A stretch of DNA of 64,000 nt. It comes from Sulfurovum sp. GTDB taxonomy: Bacteria; Campylobacterota; Campylobacteria; Campylobacterales; Sulfurovaceae. Position 1 is the first letter of the stretch. Every line of letters starts with the position of its first letter. The stretch lies in the NCBI GenBank assembly GCA_027068435.1, contig JAMOTA010000027.1, forward strand, positions 60,027 to 124,026, in the 5' to 3' direction. Shown in pieces: positions 1 through 7,863 of the stretch. Under the pieces are notes generated by a model. It saw only the letters and a list, made by a program, of their open reading frames with translations. It ran no database searches and had not been told where the DNA came from. Both the position numbers and the translations under genes were made by a program.

Positions 1-380
1 TTTACCCCTCTTCCCATCAAGATACCTGCATCCCCTGAACCATCACAGAGTGAACCTTTAGTTAAAGAGCCATTTACCTTCTCCATAAAAAGATTTGTTA
101 TCTCTTGCATGACACCAAAGTTACCTGAGCCTCTCCAAAGAAGTGGATTCTCTACTTTAAAAGCTTCTACCACTGCCTGAAGTACCTCTTCCATACTTAC
201 TTCAACACCATCTATACGAGGTTGTTCTATACGCGAAGTATCTCTCATGTGCTTATGAAGCAAAGCACACAATGCACCATTACCTACAGGGTGAGAAGCA
301 TCGCCTTTTATTTTGTGGGTCACCTCATCTACGATAATACTACACCCATCATAACAATCTAGTCCACAAGCTGTATGCAT
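1..380 (-). CDS. Molybdopterin oxidoreductase, N-terminal part (cut by window edge)
   Basis: Only the first 126 codons lie in the window; the rest runs off the left edge. The N-terminus carries a [4Fe-4S] cysteine set (C5, C9, C13, C38, beginning TACGLDCYDGC), followed by a segment ending GDGSGDAGI-like that is typical of DMSO-reductase-family molybdoenzymes related to thiosulfate/polysulfide reductases. There is no Tat signal, so this copy would be cytoplasmic or exported by another means. The ATG overlaps the stop of the adaptor gene by one base (TAATG), so translation is probably coupled. Substrate cannot be told from this fragment. It is distinct from the large catalytic subunit at 19782-23114. 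Confidence 0.75.
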   Translation of the reverse strand, partial: MHTACGLDCYDGCSIIVDEVTHKIKGDASHPVGNGALCALLHKHMRDTSRIEQPRIDGVEVSMEEVLQAVVEAFKVENPLLWRGSGNFGVMQEITNLFMEKVNGSLTKGSLCDGSGDAGILMGRGV

Positions 381-1180
381 TATTTCATCTCAACCTTCAT
401 CAGTTTAGAAAAGAGTCCTTTAGGTGCCTCTATATAGATTTCAGCTCTATAAGAAGAGATAAACTTTTCATCTGTCATACGCCATACCTTATTTACTTGG
501 TAAGCTGTTTTTTCACCATTTAGATAAACAGTTTTCTCTTTAACTCCTTGAATCTCTTCAGCTTCTAAAAATAGTACTAATTTTGCTCTACTTGCATCTT
601 CTACTTGTGCTAGTGCTACACCAGGGTTTACAAAGTCCCCTTTTCTCACCATAAGTTTATACAAATATTTATCTTCTAAGACTATAGATTTTTTCTTAAT
701 ACTATCATTGAGTTGTGCAACCTTATAGTTCATATCCATAATCTGTTTTTCTAAACTTATGATTTTCTCACGTGTACTAAGATATTGTGTTTTTGCAGAA
801 GTAAAACTGCTATAGGCATTGTCTTTTTGTGTCTTTGATGCCGTAGATAGTTTAGAGATACGCTCATAATACCCTTTTTGTCTCTTGACTGTACCGTTTA
901 AACTTGTTGCTATCTCTTCATTTATAGTTAACATTTTTTCTAATAATACTACACTTTTTTTAGCATCAGTCAAGTTTGATTTATCTAAAGTATCATCTAA
1001 GTGTATCACCCTTTTTGAAGTAACGATACTTCCTTCAAACTCTAAATCAGATTCTACTACCAACGCACTTACTGCTGATTTTAGTACAACTGACTCATAA
1101 GGCTCTACTTTTGCATAGTGTACTTTTGCCGATACAAATACTGGTATAAATAGTGCTATAAGGAGTTTATATTTCCACAT
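380..1180 (-). CDS. Periplasmic HlyD-like adaptor protein
   Basis: The 266-residue protein begins with a signal peptide (hydrophobic residues 4-17, cleavage near VSA-K19). Residues about 70-160 are strongly heptad-like and rich in K, E, S and Q, the expected coiled-coil hairpin of membrane fusion proteins, flanked by short beta-rich pieces such as LYKLMVRKGDFVNPG, which resembles the lipoyl-like half-motif. It is shorter than classic HlyD/MacA adaptors (350-400 aa). No transporter or outer-membrane channel gene is adjacent; instead the next gene downstream is a molybdopterin oxidoreductase. Family assignment is by architecture; the function is not known. Confidence 0.6.
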   Translation of the reverse strand: MWKYKLLIALFIPVFVSAKVHYAKVEPYESVVLKSAVSALVVESDLEFEGSIVTSKRVIHLDDTLDKSNLTDAKKSVVLLEKMLTINEEIATSLNGTVKRQKGYYERISKLSTASKTQKDNAYSSFTSAKTQYLSTREKIISLEKQIMDMNYKVAQLNDSIKKKSIVLEDKYLYKLMVRKGDFVNPGVALAQVEDASRAKLVLFLEAEEIQGVKEKTVYLNGEKTAYQVNKVWRMTDEKFISSYRAEIYIEAPKGLFSKLMKVEMK

Positions 1181-1198
1181 TTTGACTCTCTTTCTAAA

Positions 1199-1777
1199 TT
1201 AAATCATCGTTTTTAGTTCATCTGCTCGTAAACGCGTTGTATCAACAAGACATCCACTCATAAGCAACATCTCACCTGTACCACCTTCCATAAGTGACGC
1301 CTCTGCTTCGCATTTACTATCTCTGTATTTCATCCACGCTCTTTGAGCTTTTTTTAATCTTACTTTATTGTTGCTTTCACTCTTCATCGCTTGTTTATAA
1401 TATTTATTTAAACGCTTATCTTGACGCTCTAGCTCTTTACCATTACAGACTCTCATATCGTAATCACTTATAGCATTATTTAAACACGTTTTATAATTAC
1501 TAGCTGAAGGCTTCATACCTACAAACTCTCGTATTTCATCTTCTGTTTTACACACTTTTTTTCTCTTAGTACATAAAATTTTTACTTTTTTGGAGTTCGT
1601 AATCTTGACACAGTTAGTTTGACCTACTGCTCCTGTACTTTTTATGGTTACACTACAAGATTCACTTTTGCCCGATATACGTACTTGTGCAACATCATTA
1701 TTGATACTTTCTATGAGTATAGAGTTACTATAAAGAAAACTACTAATAAGTACGAAGAAACTATATATTTTCTTCAT
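1199..1777 (-). CDS. LprI-type (DUF1311) secreted protein
   Basis: This 192-residue protein has a signal peptide (residues 1-18, MKKIYSFFVLISS start). The C-terminal half, residues about 95-185, matches the LprI/DUF1311 pattern: a Cys after an amphipathic start, then DYDMRVCNGKELERQDKRL, then AQRAWMKYRDSKCEAEA and a final Cys near GCLVDTTR. LprI domains are known in periplasmic lysozyme inhibitors, but most family members are uncharacterised. The N-terminal part adds four cysteines in two close pairs, suggesting disulfides. It starts directly after the stop of the dynamin-like GTPase with no gap and sits 18 bp before the adaptor gene, so the three look co-transcribed. Confidence 0.7.
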   Translation of the reverse strand: MKKIYSFFVLISSFLYSNSILIESINNDVAQVRISGKSESCSVTIKSTGAVGQTNCVKITNSKKVKILCTKRKKVCKTEDEIREFVGMKPSASNYKTCLNNAISDYDMRVCNGKELERQDKRLNKYYKQAMKSESNNKVRLKKAQRAWMKYRDSKCEAEASLMEGGTGEMLLMSGCLVDTTRLRADELKTMI

Positions 1778-3175
1778 CTATTTCTCCACTGATGTTTTGC
1801 TAGTTGGAGTAGGAGATGATGCTACAAACTGATCGTTAAGCTTTTGTATAGACTCTCTTCCTTGAGTCATCAATACATCTAGTTTAACTTTAATACCCTT
1901 ATGCCAATTACGCCCAAAACCAAAGATAGTTCTCCACCATTTTGTGTTATGTAGTACAGCTTTGGCAATATTGATATCTTTCTCTGCCCATTTTTTAGCA
2001 ATTCTCTCTGCAAAAAAGGCACGGGCTTTAAAGTGTACAGCACCAATTAGTAACATCATAACTCCACCTGCTATTATCTGACTTAGTGTACTATTTAAGC
2101 TCTCAAGTATATGCCACTGAAACTGTGATACACCTACTAAAACAAGAAGTAAAACAGATACTACTACATCTGTCCAGAGTACACGACTTCCCCACTCTCT
2201 TAATGCTTCTTGAAGTTTTGGTATTTTTTCCTCTTTTATCTCTTTAGAGAAATCTTCTAATGCCTTAATAATACGATAAGCACGTTCAATGCTTACTTTA
2301 TCCATACGATCGATTATACGTGCTAAATCTGTATCTTTTTTACTCTTTAAACGTTTTAGCATCGCTTCATCTTCTATGGTGTTGGCTGCACTTTCATTGT
2401 AAATACTATAGAAATTACCAGAGATAAGTCCCTCTTTAGATAAAGCCCTTTGCCATGATGATATAACATCTTCTAAATTATCTTCTTTTGCTGTAGTATC
2501 TATTTGGTTGAGGATATAAAGTACTTTGTTGGCATCCTTATGCTCTATGGTTGTTCCTACTAAATGCTCTAAGGTATCTCTCATTGCACCAGGTTCAGGA
2601 TGCCGAGCATCAAAGAAAATAAGAACCAAATCTGACATCTCAACCATATGATTAGTAATACGTAAAATACCATCACGCTGACTATCTGCATCAAACCCTG
2701 GAGAGTCGATAAGTATCTTGCCTTTTATCTTATCTGACTTCAATGTCTTAAGTTGTAAGTATTGGTTGACTCTATTACCCTCACCAGGATCTACGATATT
2801 AATCTCTTCACTAATATTATAAAACGGAAAACGTGGGTCAGCATCTAAAGCAAGACCTGGCAAGGTTACTGATTCATCATTGTTACCATAACATATGACA
2901 GTAAACTTATCATCAATGGCATGGTTACCACTTTGCTGAAGATTTTGACCTATATAATCATTAATAAATGATGATTTTCCTGCTGAAAAAGTCCCTAAAA
3001 TAGAGATCATAGGCCACCATGAGATATGACTTGTATAGGATTCATGATGTTCGATTAACCCTATTTTGTGACCTATTTTGTCTAATGCTTTATACTTATC
3101 TATTACATCTAAGAGAACTGGGTTCTCAGCAGAAAGATACTCTTTAAGTTTTTTATATCGCTCTTCTGGCATCAT
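1778..3175 (-). CDS. Dynamin-like membrane GTPase
   Basis: A 465-residue GTPase. The G1 loop is GTFSAGKSS at residues 61-69, the G3 motif is DSPGFDAD near residue 157, and the G4-type motif NQID is near residue 223. After a helical stretch there are two probable membrane helices (about residues 334-355 and 368-385), then a basic C-terminus. This layout is that of bacterial dynamin-like or GTP-binding remodelling proteins, which act at the inner membrane, although the protein is shorter than typical dynamins. It is the first gene of a minus-strand run with the LprI-like protein and the adaptor. Two in-frame ATGs stand together at the start. Confidence 0.75.
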   Translation of the reverse strand: MMPEERYKKLKEYLSAENPVLLDVIDKYKALDKIGHKIGLIEHHESYTSHISWWPMISILGTFSAGKSSFINDYIGQNLQQSGNHAIDDKFTVICYGNNDESVTLPGLALDADPRFPFYNISEEINIVDPGEGNRVNQYLQLKTLKSDKIKGKILIDSPGFDADSQRDGILRITNHMVEMSDLVLIFFDARHPEPGAMRDTLEHLVGTTIEHKDANKVLYILNQIDTTAKEDNLEDVISSWQRALSKEGLISGNFYSIYNESAANTIEDEAMLKRLKSKKDTDLARIIDRMDKVSIERAYRIIKALEDFSKEIKEEKIPKLQEALREWGSRVLWTDVVVSVLLLVLVGVSQFQWHILESLNSTLSQIIAGGVMMLLIGAVHFKARAFFAERIAKKWAEKDINIAKAVLHNTKWWRTIFGFGRNWHKGIKVKLDVLMTQGRESIQKLNDQFVASSPTPTSKTSVEK

Positions 3176-3344
3176 TATATTATCCTTCGTATCCTAAAGT
3201 TTACTATTATACCTTTAATGATTTTAACTTAGATAATAGCATATACCTCTTATTAAAATAAAATTTAAATCGTATAAATAGAAACATATTCTAAAAAATA
3301 ATAACTATTTTATCTATATTTTAACTATATCTTTAATAACCTGC

Positions 3345-3350
3345 TATAAT
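3345..3350 (+). promoter_or_regulatory. Probable -10 box of the miniprotein gene
   Basis: TATAAT lies 38 bp upstream of the ATG at 3388. No convincing TTGACA-like -35 is present, as is common in this group. A strong Shine-Dalgarno (AAGGAGAAG) follows at 3377-3385. Confidence 0.5.
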
Positions 3351-3387
3351 ATATACATATCAAACTATATTGAAATAAGGAGAAGAA

Positions 3388-3558
3388 ATGGAAGTATGTC
3401 CAAGTTGTAAAGGTTCAGGAAAGTGTCAAGGGTGTGATGGTACTGGAAAACTCAGTGATGGTAGTGACTGTAAAATGTGTTATGGATCAGGAAAATGTAG
3501 TGAAAAAACACCTGCTGGGTACCGTTGTCATGGTACAGGAGAAGTAGCTAAAATATAA
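3388..3558 (+). CDS. 56-residue cysteine/glycine-rich DnaJ-type zinc-finger miniprotein
   Basis: This short gene encodes 56 residues made almost entirely of DnaJ-like CxxCxGxG units: CPSCKGSGKC, CQGCDGTGK, CKMCYGSGKC, and a last degenerate unit YRCHGTGE. In DnaJ such repeats bind two zinc ions; here there is no J domain or substrate-binding domain. The start is well supported by a Shine-Dalgarno (AAGGAG) five to eight bases upstream and a TATAAT box. It stands alone between divergent neighbours. A chaperone-adaptor or zinc-binding role is possible but only inferred; the metal ligands are seen directly. Confidence 0.75.
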   Translation: MEVCPSCKGSGKCQGCDGTGKLSDGSDCKMCYGSGKCSEKTPAGYRCHGTGEVAKI

Positions 3559-3676
3559 TTAAATTCTATTTATTAAATAAATTTAGCAAAATAAAAGCCT
3601 TTAAAGTTATAATTAATTTTTATTAATATCTATAAAGGTTTTAGAATGCTAAGTCAAAAACTTAATAAACTCTCTA

Positions 3677-5761
3677 ATGTTTCGTCTAATGTTTAAATAT
3701 ATTCCAAGAAAAATCAACCTTATCATCCCCATACTTATTTTAGCCATTATATTTCTTACGCTTACTGTCAGTTTAGTACGTATTCAATTTTTAAAAACCA
3801 AATCTCTTTTATTAACAGAAAATAAAATTATCTTAGCAACTAAACTATCTAAAGTTTTGCATGAGTTGCAAAGAGAGAGGGGACTCTCTATAGGTTTTAT
3901 CTCTAGTAATGGAATAAACTTTAAAGAGGAGCTTCTGCAACAAAGAGAATATACTAATAACAAAATAGAAGAGCTACATCTACTATTAAATAATCAAAAC
4001 TATATAAGATTAAATGAACTTGAAGAGACAAGGGAATCAATCGATGATTTATCTACAGACTCTGAAAGTATATTAGAGTACTACTCTACAATTAATTCAA
4101 AGCTTTTAAATGAGATTTTGGAAATTTCTAAAATTTCCAAAATTTCTACAGTAACACATCATATTATTGCCTATAGTAATTTTTTATGCTTTAAAGAGCA
4201 TTCAGGAATAGAACGTGCTGTAGGGACAAATATACTCTCTAATAAGACGTTAAACTATAAAAAAATCTTACAACTCAATTCTCTTATTATTAAAGAGAGA
4301 ATATATATTAAGAATTTTTTAAAATATGCTTCAAAAAATGCGATTAACTACTACTATACACTTTGTCATGGTTCAGTATTAAATGAGATTTCAAATATGC
4401 GAAAGAAAATTTTAAATACTGACTATTTACACTCTTCTGTAGATGTAAAGTTTTGGTTTAATCATCTCTCCTACAAAATTAATACCTTAGATAGTATAGA
4501 TACTTATCTTTCAAATGAAATTATATTAAACATTAAATCTGAAATTAATGAAACTGAGAAGAATTTTTATATCGTTGTATTTCTAAATATTGGTAGCCTT
4601 ATTATTTTTATTTTTATGATTGGACTCATTTTAAACCTTATACAAAATGATAAAAAACTCAAAAACCTACTTGATAAATATATCATACAATCTACTACAG
4701 ATAAACATGGCATTATAATTAATACAAGCGAAGCTTTTTGTAAAGTATCTGGATATTCAAAAGAGGAACTTCTAGGTAAAAGTCATAGCCTTGTAAGACA
4801 TCCAGATATGCCAAAGAGACTCTATAAAGAGATGTGGGACGTACTTAAATCAGGAAAAGTATGGAGTGGTAATATAAAAAATCTCAAAAAAAATGGAGAG
4901 TATTATTGGGTAAATGCTCAAATAGAACCTATAAAAAATAATTCTCATGAAATTACTTCTTATGTGGCTATTCGACATGAGATAACTGCTAAAATAAAAC
5001 TCGATATTTTAAATCAACAATTAGAAGATAGAGTGAAAAATGAAGTGAAAAAAAATAGAGAAAAAGATAACCAAATCATTCAACAGTCAAGACTAGCCCA
5101 AATGGGTGAAATGATCTCTATGATAGCCCACCAATGGAGACAGCCTCTTGCAGCTATTAGTTCCACTGCTGGAGCTATCAAACTAAAAGCAACACGTAAT
5201 ACATTAGATAATAATTTATCACTTAAACTCTCTAATGAGATACTTGAATATGCACAACATCTAAGTACCACTATTGATGATTTTAGGGAATTTTTTAAAT
5301 CCAATAAAGAGAAACGTGACACTAATTATAATGAACTTATTCAAGGGGTACTGAGTATCATTGAAGTCTCTATGCGGTATCAAAAAATTAAACTCATACA
5401 GACACTACAATGTACAGATACTTTTCATACTTATTCAAATGAGCTTAGACAAGTTATTTTAAATCTTATTAAAAATGCTGAAGATATTCTTATAGAAAAA
5501 GAAATTAAAAATCCATATATTGAGATAGCTACCTACAGAGATAATAAAAAATTTATTTTAGAAGTTCGCGATAATGCAGGTGGTGTACCAAATGAAATAA
5601 TTGATAAAATATTTGACCCATATTTCTCTACTAAAACACAAAAAGATGGTACAGGTTTAGGACTCTATATGAGTAAAACTATTATAGAGGAACACTGTGG
5701 AGGAGAACTTACAATACATAATGATGATAAAGGTGCGGTATTTAAAATCAGCTTAATGTAG
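3677..5761 (+). CDS. Membrane histidine kinase with NIT and PAS sensor domains
   Basis: A 694-residue sensor kinase. A membrane helix at about 14-36 and a second at about 300-325 enclose a periplasmic region starting with LHELQRERGLS (61-71), the signature of the NIT (nitrate/nitrite-sensing) domain. An Aer-like PAS domain follows (about 335-445, with SGYSKEELLG and RHPDMP), then a helix with the MIAHQWRQPL phosphoacceptor box typical of Campylobacterota kinases, and a HATPase domain with GTGLGLYMS near the end. The start could be the ATG at 3677 or 3689; neither has a strong Shine-Dalgarno. Its end overlaps the end of the convergent hybrid kinase by 9 bp. The ligand is inferred only from the family. 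Confidence 0.85.
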   Translation: MFRLMFKYIPRKINLIIPILILAIIFLTLTVSLVRIQFLKTKSLLLTENKIILATKLSKVLHELQRERGLSIGFISSNGINFKEELLQQREYTNNKIEELHLLLNNQNYIRLNELEETRESIDDLSTDSESILEYYSTINSKLLNEILEISKISKISTVTHHIIAYSNFLCFKEHSGIERAVGTNILSNKTLNYKKILQLNSLIIKERIYIKNFLKYASKNAINYYYTLCHGSVLNEISNMRKKILNTDYLHSSVDVKFWFNHLSYKINTLDSIDTYLSNEIILNIKSEINETEKNFYIVVFLNIGSLIIFIFMIGLILNLIQNDKKLKNLLDKYIIQSTTDKHGIIINTSEAFCKVSGYSKEELLGKSHSLVRHPDMPKRLYKEMWDVLKSGKVWSGNIKNLKKNGEYYWVNAQIEPIKNNSHEITSYVAIRHEITAKIKLDILNQQLEDRVKNEVKKNREKDNQIIQQSRLAQMGEMISMIAHQWRQPLAAISSTAGAIKLKATRNTLDNNLSLKLSNEILEYAQHLSTTIDDFREFFKSNKEKRDTNYNELIQGVLSIIEVSMRYQKIKLIQTLQCTDTFHTYSNELRQVILNLIKNAEDILIEKEIKNPYIEIATYRDNKKFILEVRDNAGGVPNEIIDKIFDPYFSTKTQKDGTGLGLYMSKTIIEEHCGGELTIHNDDKGAVFKISLM

Positions 5762-7363
5762 TAAAAATCTATAAATAGACTCTATTAACAATGCAGGAGT
5801 AATAGGCTTAGAGAGATAACCATCCATACCTGCTTCTAAAAAACGACTCCTATCTCCACTCAGAGCATTTGCAGTTAATGCAATAATAGGCGTATGTTCA
5901 ACATTTCTCTCTTTTTCGATAGCTAAAATCTCTTTTGTTGCCATAATACCACCGAGTTCTGGCATATTCTCATCCATAAGTATCAAATCAAATTTACCTA
6001 CTTTAAACTTCTCAATTGCTTCTATACCATTTCTTGCATTTTCATAAGTTAACCCTGCTTTTTTCAGAACAATACCTACAAACATACTATTGGCTTCATT
6101 ATCTTCAACCAATAAAATATGCCCATCCTTTGAAGCATCTTTTGCTAAGTTAATATATTCTTTTACCTCGTTACTTTCAGTAGCTGTAGAAACGGGAATA
6201 CGAAGTATAAATATACTTCCCTTTTTAGCATTTGTAAATGTGAGATTGCCGCCAAGAAGATTTGCTAACTTTGAGCTAATGGATAAGCCTAATCCAGTTC
6301 CACCATATTTTCGTACAACAGAAGAATCAACTTGTGAAAAAGATTCAAAAATTAACTCTTCTTTCTCTTTGGGAATACCTACTCCATAATCTTTTACACG
6401 TATATTTAAATTACCTTTTGCATACCAAATCATACATTTAATTTTAGAACCTTTAGGGGTAAATTTTATAGCATTAGAGAGTAAATTCGTAAAAATTTGT
6501 TTAATTTTATAGATATCACTATAGAGTAGTTTTGGTATATTATCATTATAAAAGATAGTAAACTTTATCTCTTTTTCTAATGCTTGAATCTTAAATAGTT
6601 CAGCTGTGAGTAAAATATCTTCATAAGGATTAAAATTTACCATTTCTAATTCAAGTTTTCCACTCTCTATTTTACTAAAATCTAAAATATCATTAATAAT
6701 CGTAGTTAACAATGCTGAAGCATTTTGAATAGTTTTATAATACTTTAATTTTTCACTATTTGTCTCTTCTACATGTAGTAATCCAATAAATCCACTAATC
6801 GCATTCAGGGGTGTACGTATTTCATGAGACATATTTGCTAAAAACTGACTCTTATATTCTGAAGCTTTTTCTGCTTTCTCTTTTGCTATTTGTAAATTTT
6901 TATTTATCTCTTGAATCTCTTTATTGTATGTAGCTACTCTTTTTTTATTTGAGATAACATCAGATACACGAAAAATAACTTGCTGTAGATGATTTATATT
7001 AATAGGTTTTAAAATAAAGTTCGATATACCAATATTGATAAGTTCAATTAAATAGTTGGATTCATTATGTGCAGAAATAACAATAATATTCTGTTCTTTG
7101 TTTAAGTTATAAATTTCTTTACTCATATCTATACCATTCATTTGGGGCATATTAATATCTGTAATGACTATATCATAATTGTAATTATTCTCTTTGTAAA
7201 ATGCTTCATATTTCTCTAGACCTACTCTACCATCTTCTGCCGTATCTATATAGTCAAAAAACTCTTCTAATATATACATGGTACTCTTAAGTACAATGCT
7301 ATTATCCTCTACATATAAAACTTTTAAATCAGTTGAAGAACACTCTGATGTTAAATTATCCAT
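5753..7363 (-). CDS. Soluble hybrid sensor kinase (REC-HisKA-HATPase-REC)
   Basis: A 536-residue cytoplasmic protein without membrane helices or an obvious input domain. It starts with a receiver domain (phosphoacceptor D69 in VITDINMPQMNG), then a coiled-coil linker, HisKA (H180 in FLANMSHEIRTPL), a HATPase domain (VKDYGVGIP, GGTGLGLSIS), and a second receiver (LMDENMPELGG near residue 465, with the conserved Lys in LSKPI). The N-terminal receiver suggests that it is itself controlled by an upstream kinase, possibly its convergent NIT neighbour. A Shine-Dalgarno AGGAGT precedes the ATG. It is part of a seven-gene signalling block. Confidence 0.88.
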   Translation of the reverse strand: MDNLTSECSSTDLKVLYVEDNSIVLKSTMYILEEFFDYIDTAEDGRVGLEKYEAFYKENNYNYDIVITDINMPQMNGIDMSKEIYNLNKEQNIIVISAHNESNYLIELINIGISNFILKPININHLQQVIFRVSDVISNKKRVATYNKEIQEINKNLQIAKEKAEKASEYKSQFLANMSHEIRTPLNAISGFIGLLHVEETNSEKLKYYKTIQNASALLTTIINDILDFSKIESGKLELEMVNFNPYEDILLTAELFKIQALEKEIKFTIFYNDNIPKLLYSDIYKIKQIFTNLLSNAIKFTPKGSKIKCMIWYAKGNLNIRVKDYGVGIPKEKEELIFESFSQVDSSVVRKYGGTGLGLSISSKLANLLGGNLTFTNAKKGSIFILRIPVSTATESNEVKEYINLAKDASKDGHILLVEDNEANSMFVGIVLKKAGLTYENARNGIEAIEKFKVGKFDLILMDENMPELGGIMATKEILAIEKERNVEHTPIIALTANALSGDRSRFLEAGMDGYLSKPITPALLIESIYRFLLH

Positions 7364-7436
7364 GATATACTCCTAAATTACGGCTATCTTTATAGTATAC
7401 AAAGTATTCCATTTAGTAATCGTTAAAATATTTAGC

Positions 7437-7442
7437 TATAAT
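7437..7442 (+). promoter_or_regulatory. Probable -10 box of the receiver gene
   Basis: TATAAT lies 27 bp upstream of the ATG at 7470, with AAAAAGG as ribosome binding site just before the start. On the other strand, TATACT at 7399-7394 could serve the divergent hybrid kinase. Confidence 0.45.
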
Positions 7443-7469
7443 GCTAGTAAAGTAAAAAGGTTTAATTAT

Positions 7470-7841
7470 ATGCTTAAGAGAGTACTCATTGTAGATGATA
7501 TTGATTTTATTTTAGAGTTTGAAAGAAAAATTATTGAAACATTAGGACAAGAACTTTCAGTACAGATAGATATAGATTCTGCAAATAGTGTAAAAGAAAG
7601 TTTAATAAAAATTTCTAAAACTACTTATGATGCAGTGATAATAGATATGAATCTACCAGATGGATCTGGTGTTACTATTGCTAAAGCTGCTAGAGAGAAA
7701 AATGAAGATACACATACCGCAGCATTAACTATAGCTTCCGATACTTATGAAGAAAATAGTAAATACTTTGATGCTTTCTTAAAAAAACCTATTACACCAA
7801 ATACGTATAAAATGACTTTAACTAAACTTCTTTATCTATAG
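7470..7841 (+). CDS. Stand-alone response-regulator receiver domain
   Basis: A 123-residue single receiver domain. The acidic pair is in LIVDDIDF, the phosphoacceptor Asp is in AVIIDMNLPDGSG, and the conserved Lys is in FLKKPI. There is no output domain, so it would act as a phosphate shuttle or by protein-protein contact, as CheY or Spo0F do. It sits between two hybrid kinases read in the opposite direction, which makes them plausible partners. Its stop codon lies inside a terminator hairpin shared with the convergent gene. Confidence 0.85.
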   Translation: MLKRVLIVDDIDFILEFERKIIETLGQELSVQIDIDSANSVKESLIKISKTTYDAVIIDMNLPDGSGVTIAKAAREKNEDTHTAALTIASDTYEENSKYFDAFLKKPITPNTYKMTLTKLLYL

Positions 7842-7863
7842 GTAAACTACTCTTTACCTATAG
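7836..7863. terminator. Bidirectional hairpin between convergent genes
   Basis: A perfect 11-bp inverted repeat, CTATAGGTAAA (7836-7846) and TTTACCTATAG (7853-7863), with a 6-base loop. It overlaps the 3' ends of both convergent signalling genes, so it can end both transcripts. Confidence 0.65.

Noticed and set aside
3646..3696. A 16-codon frame overlapping the start of the NIT kinase, possibly a leader peptide
   Set aside because: No ribosome binding site or regulatory codons are visible; probably chance.
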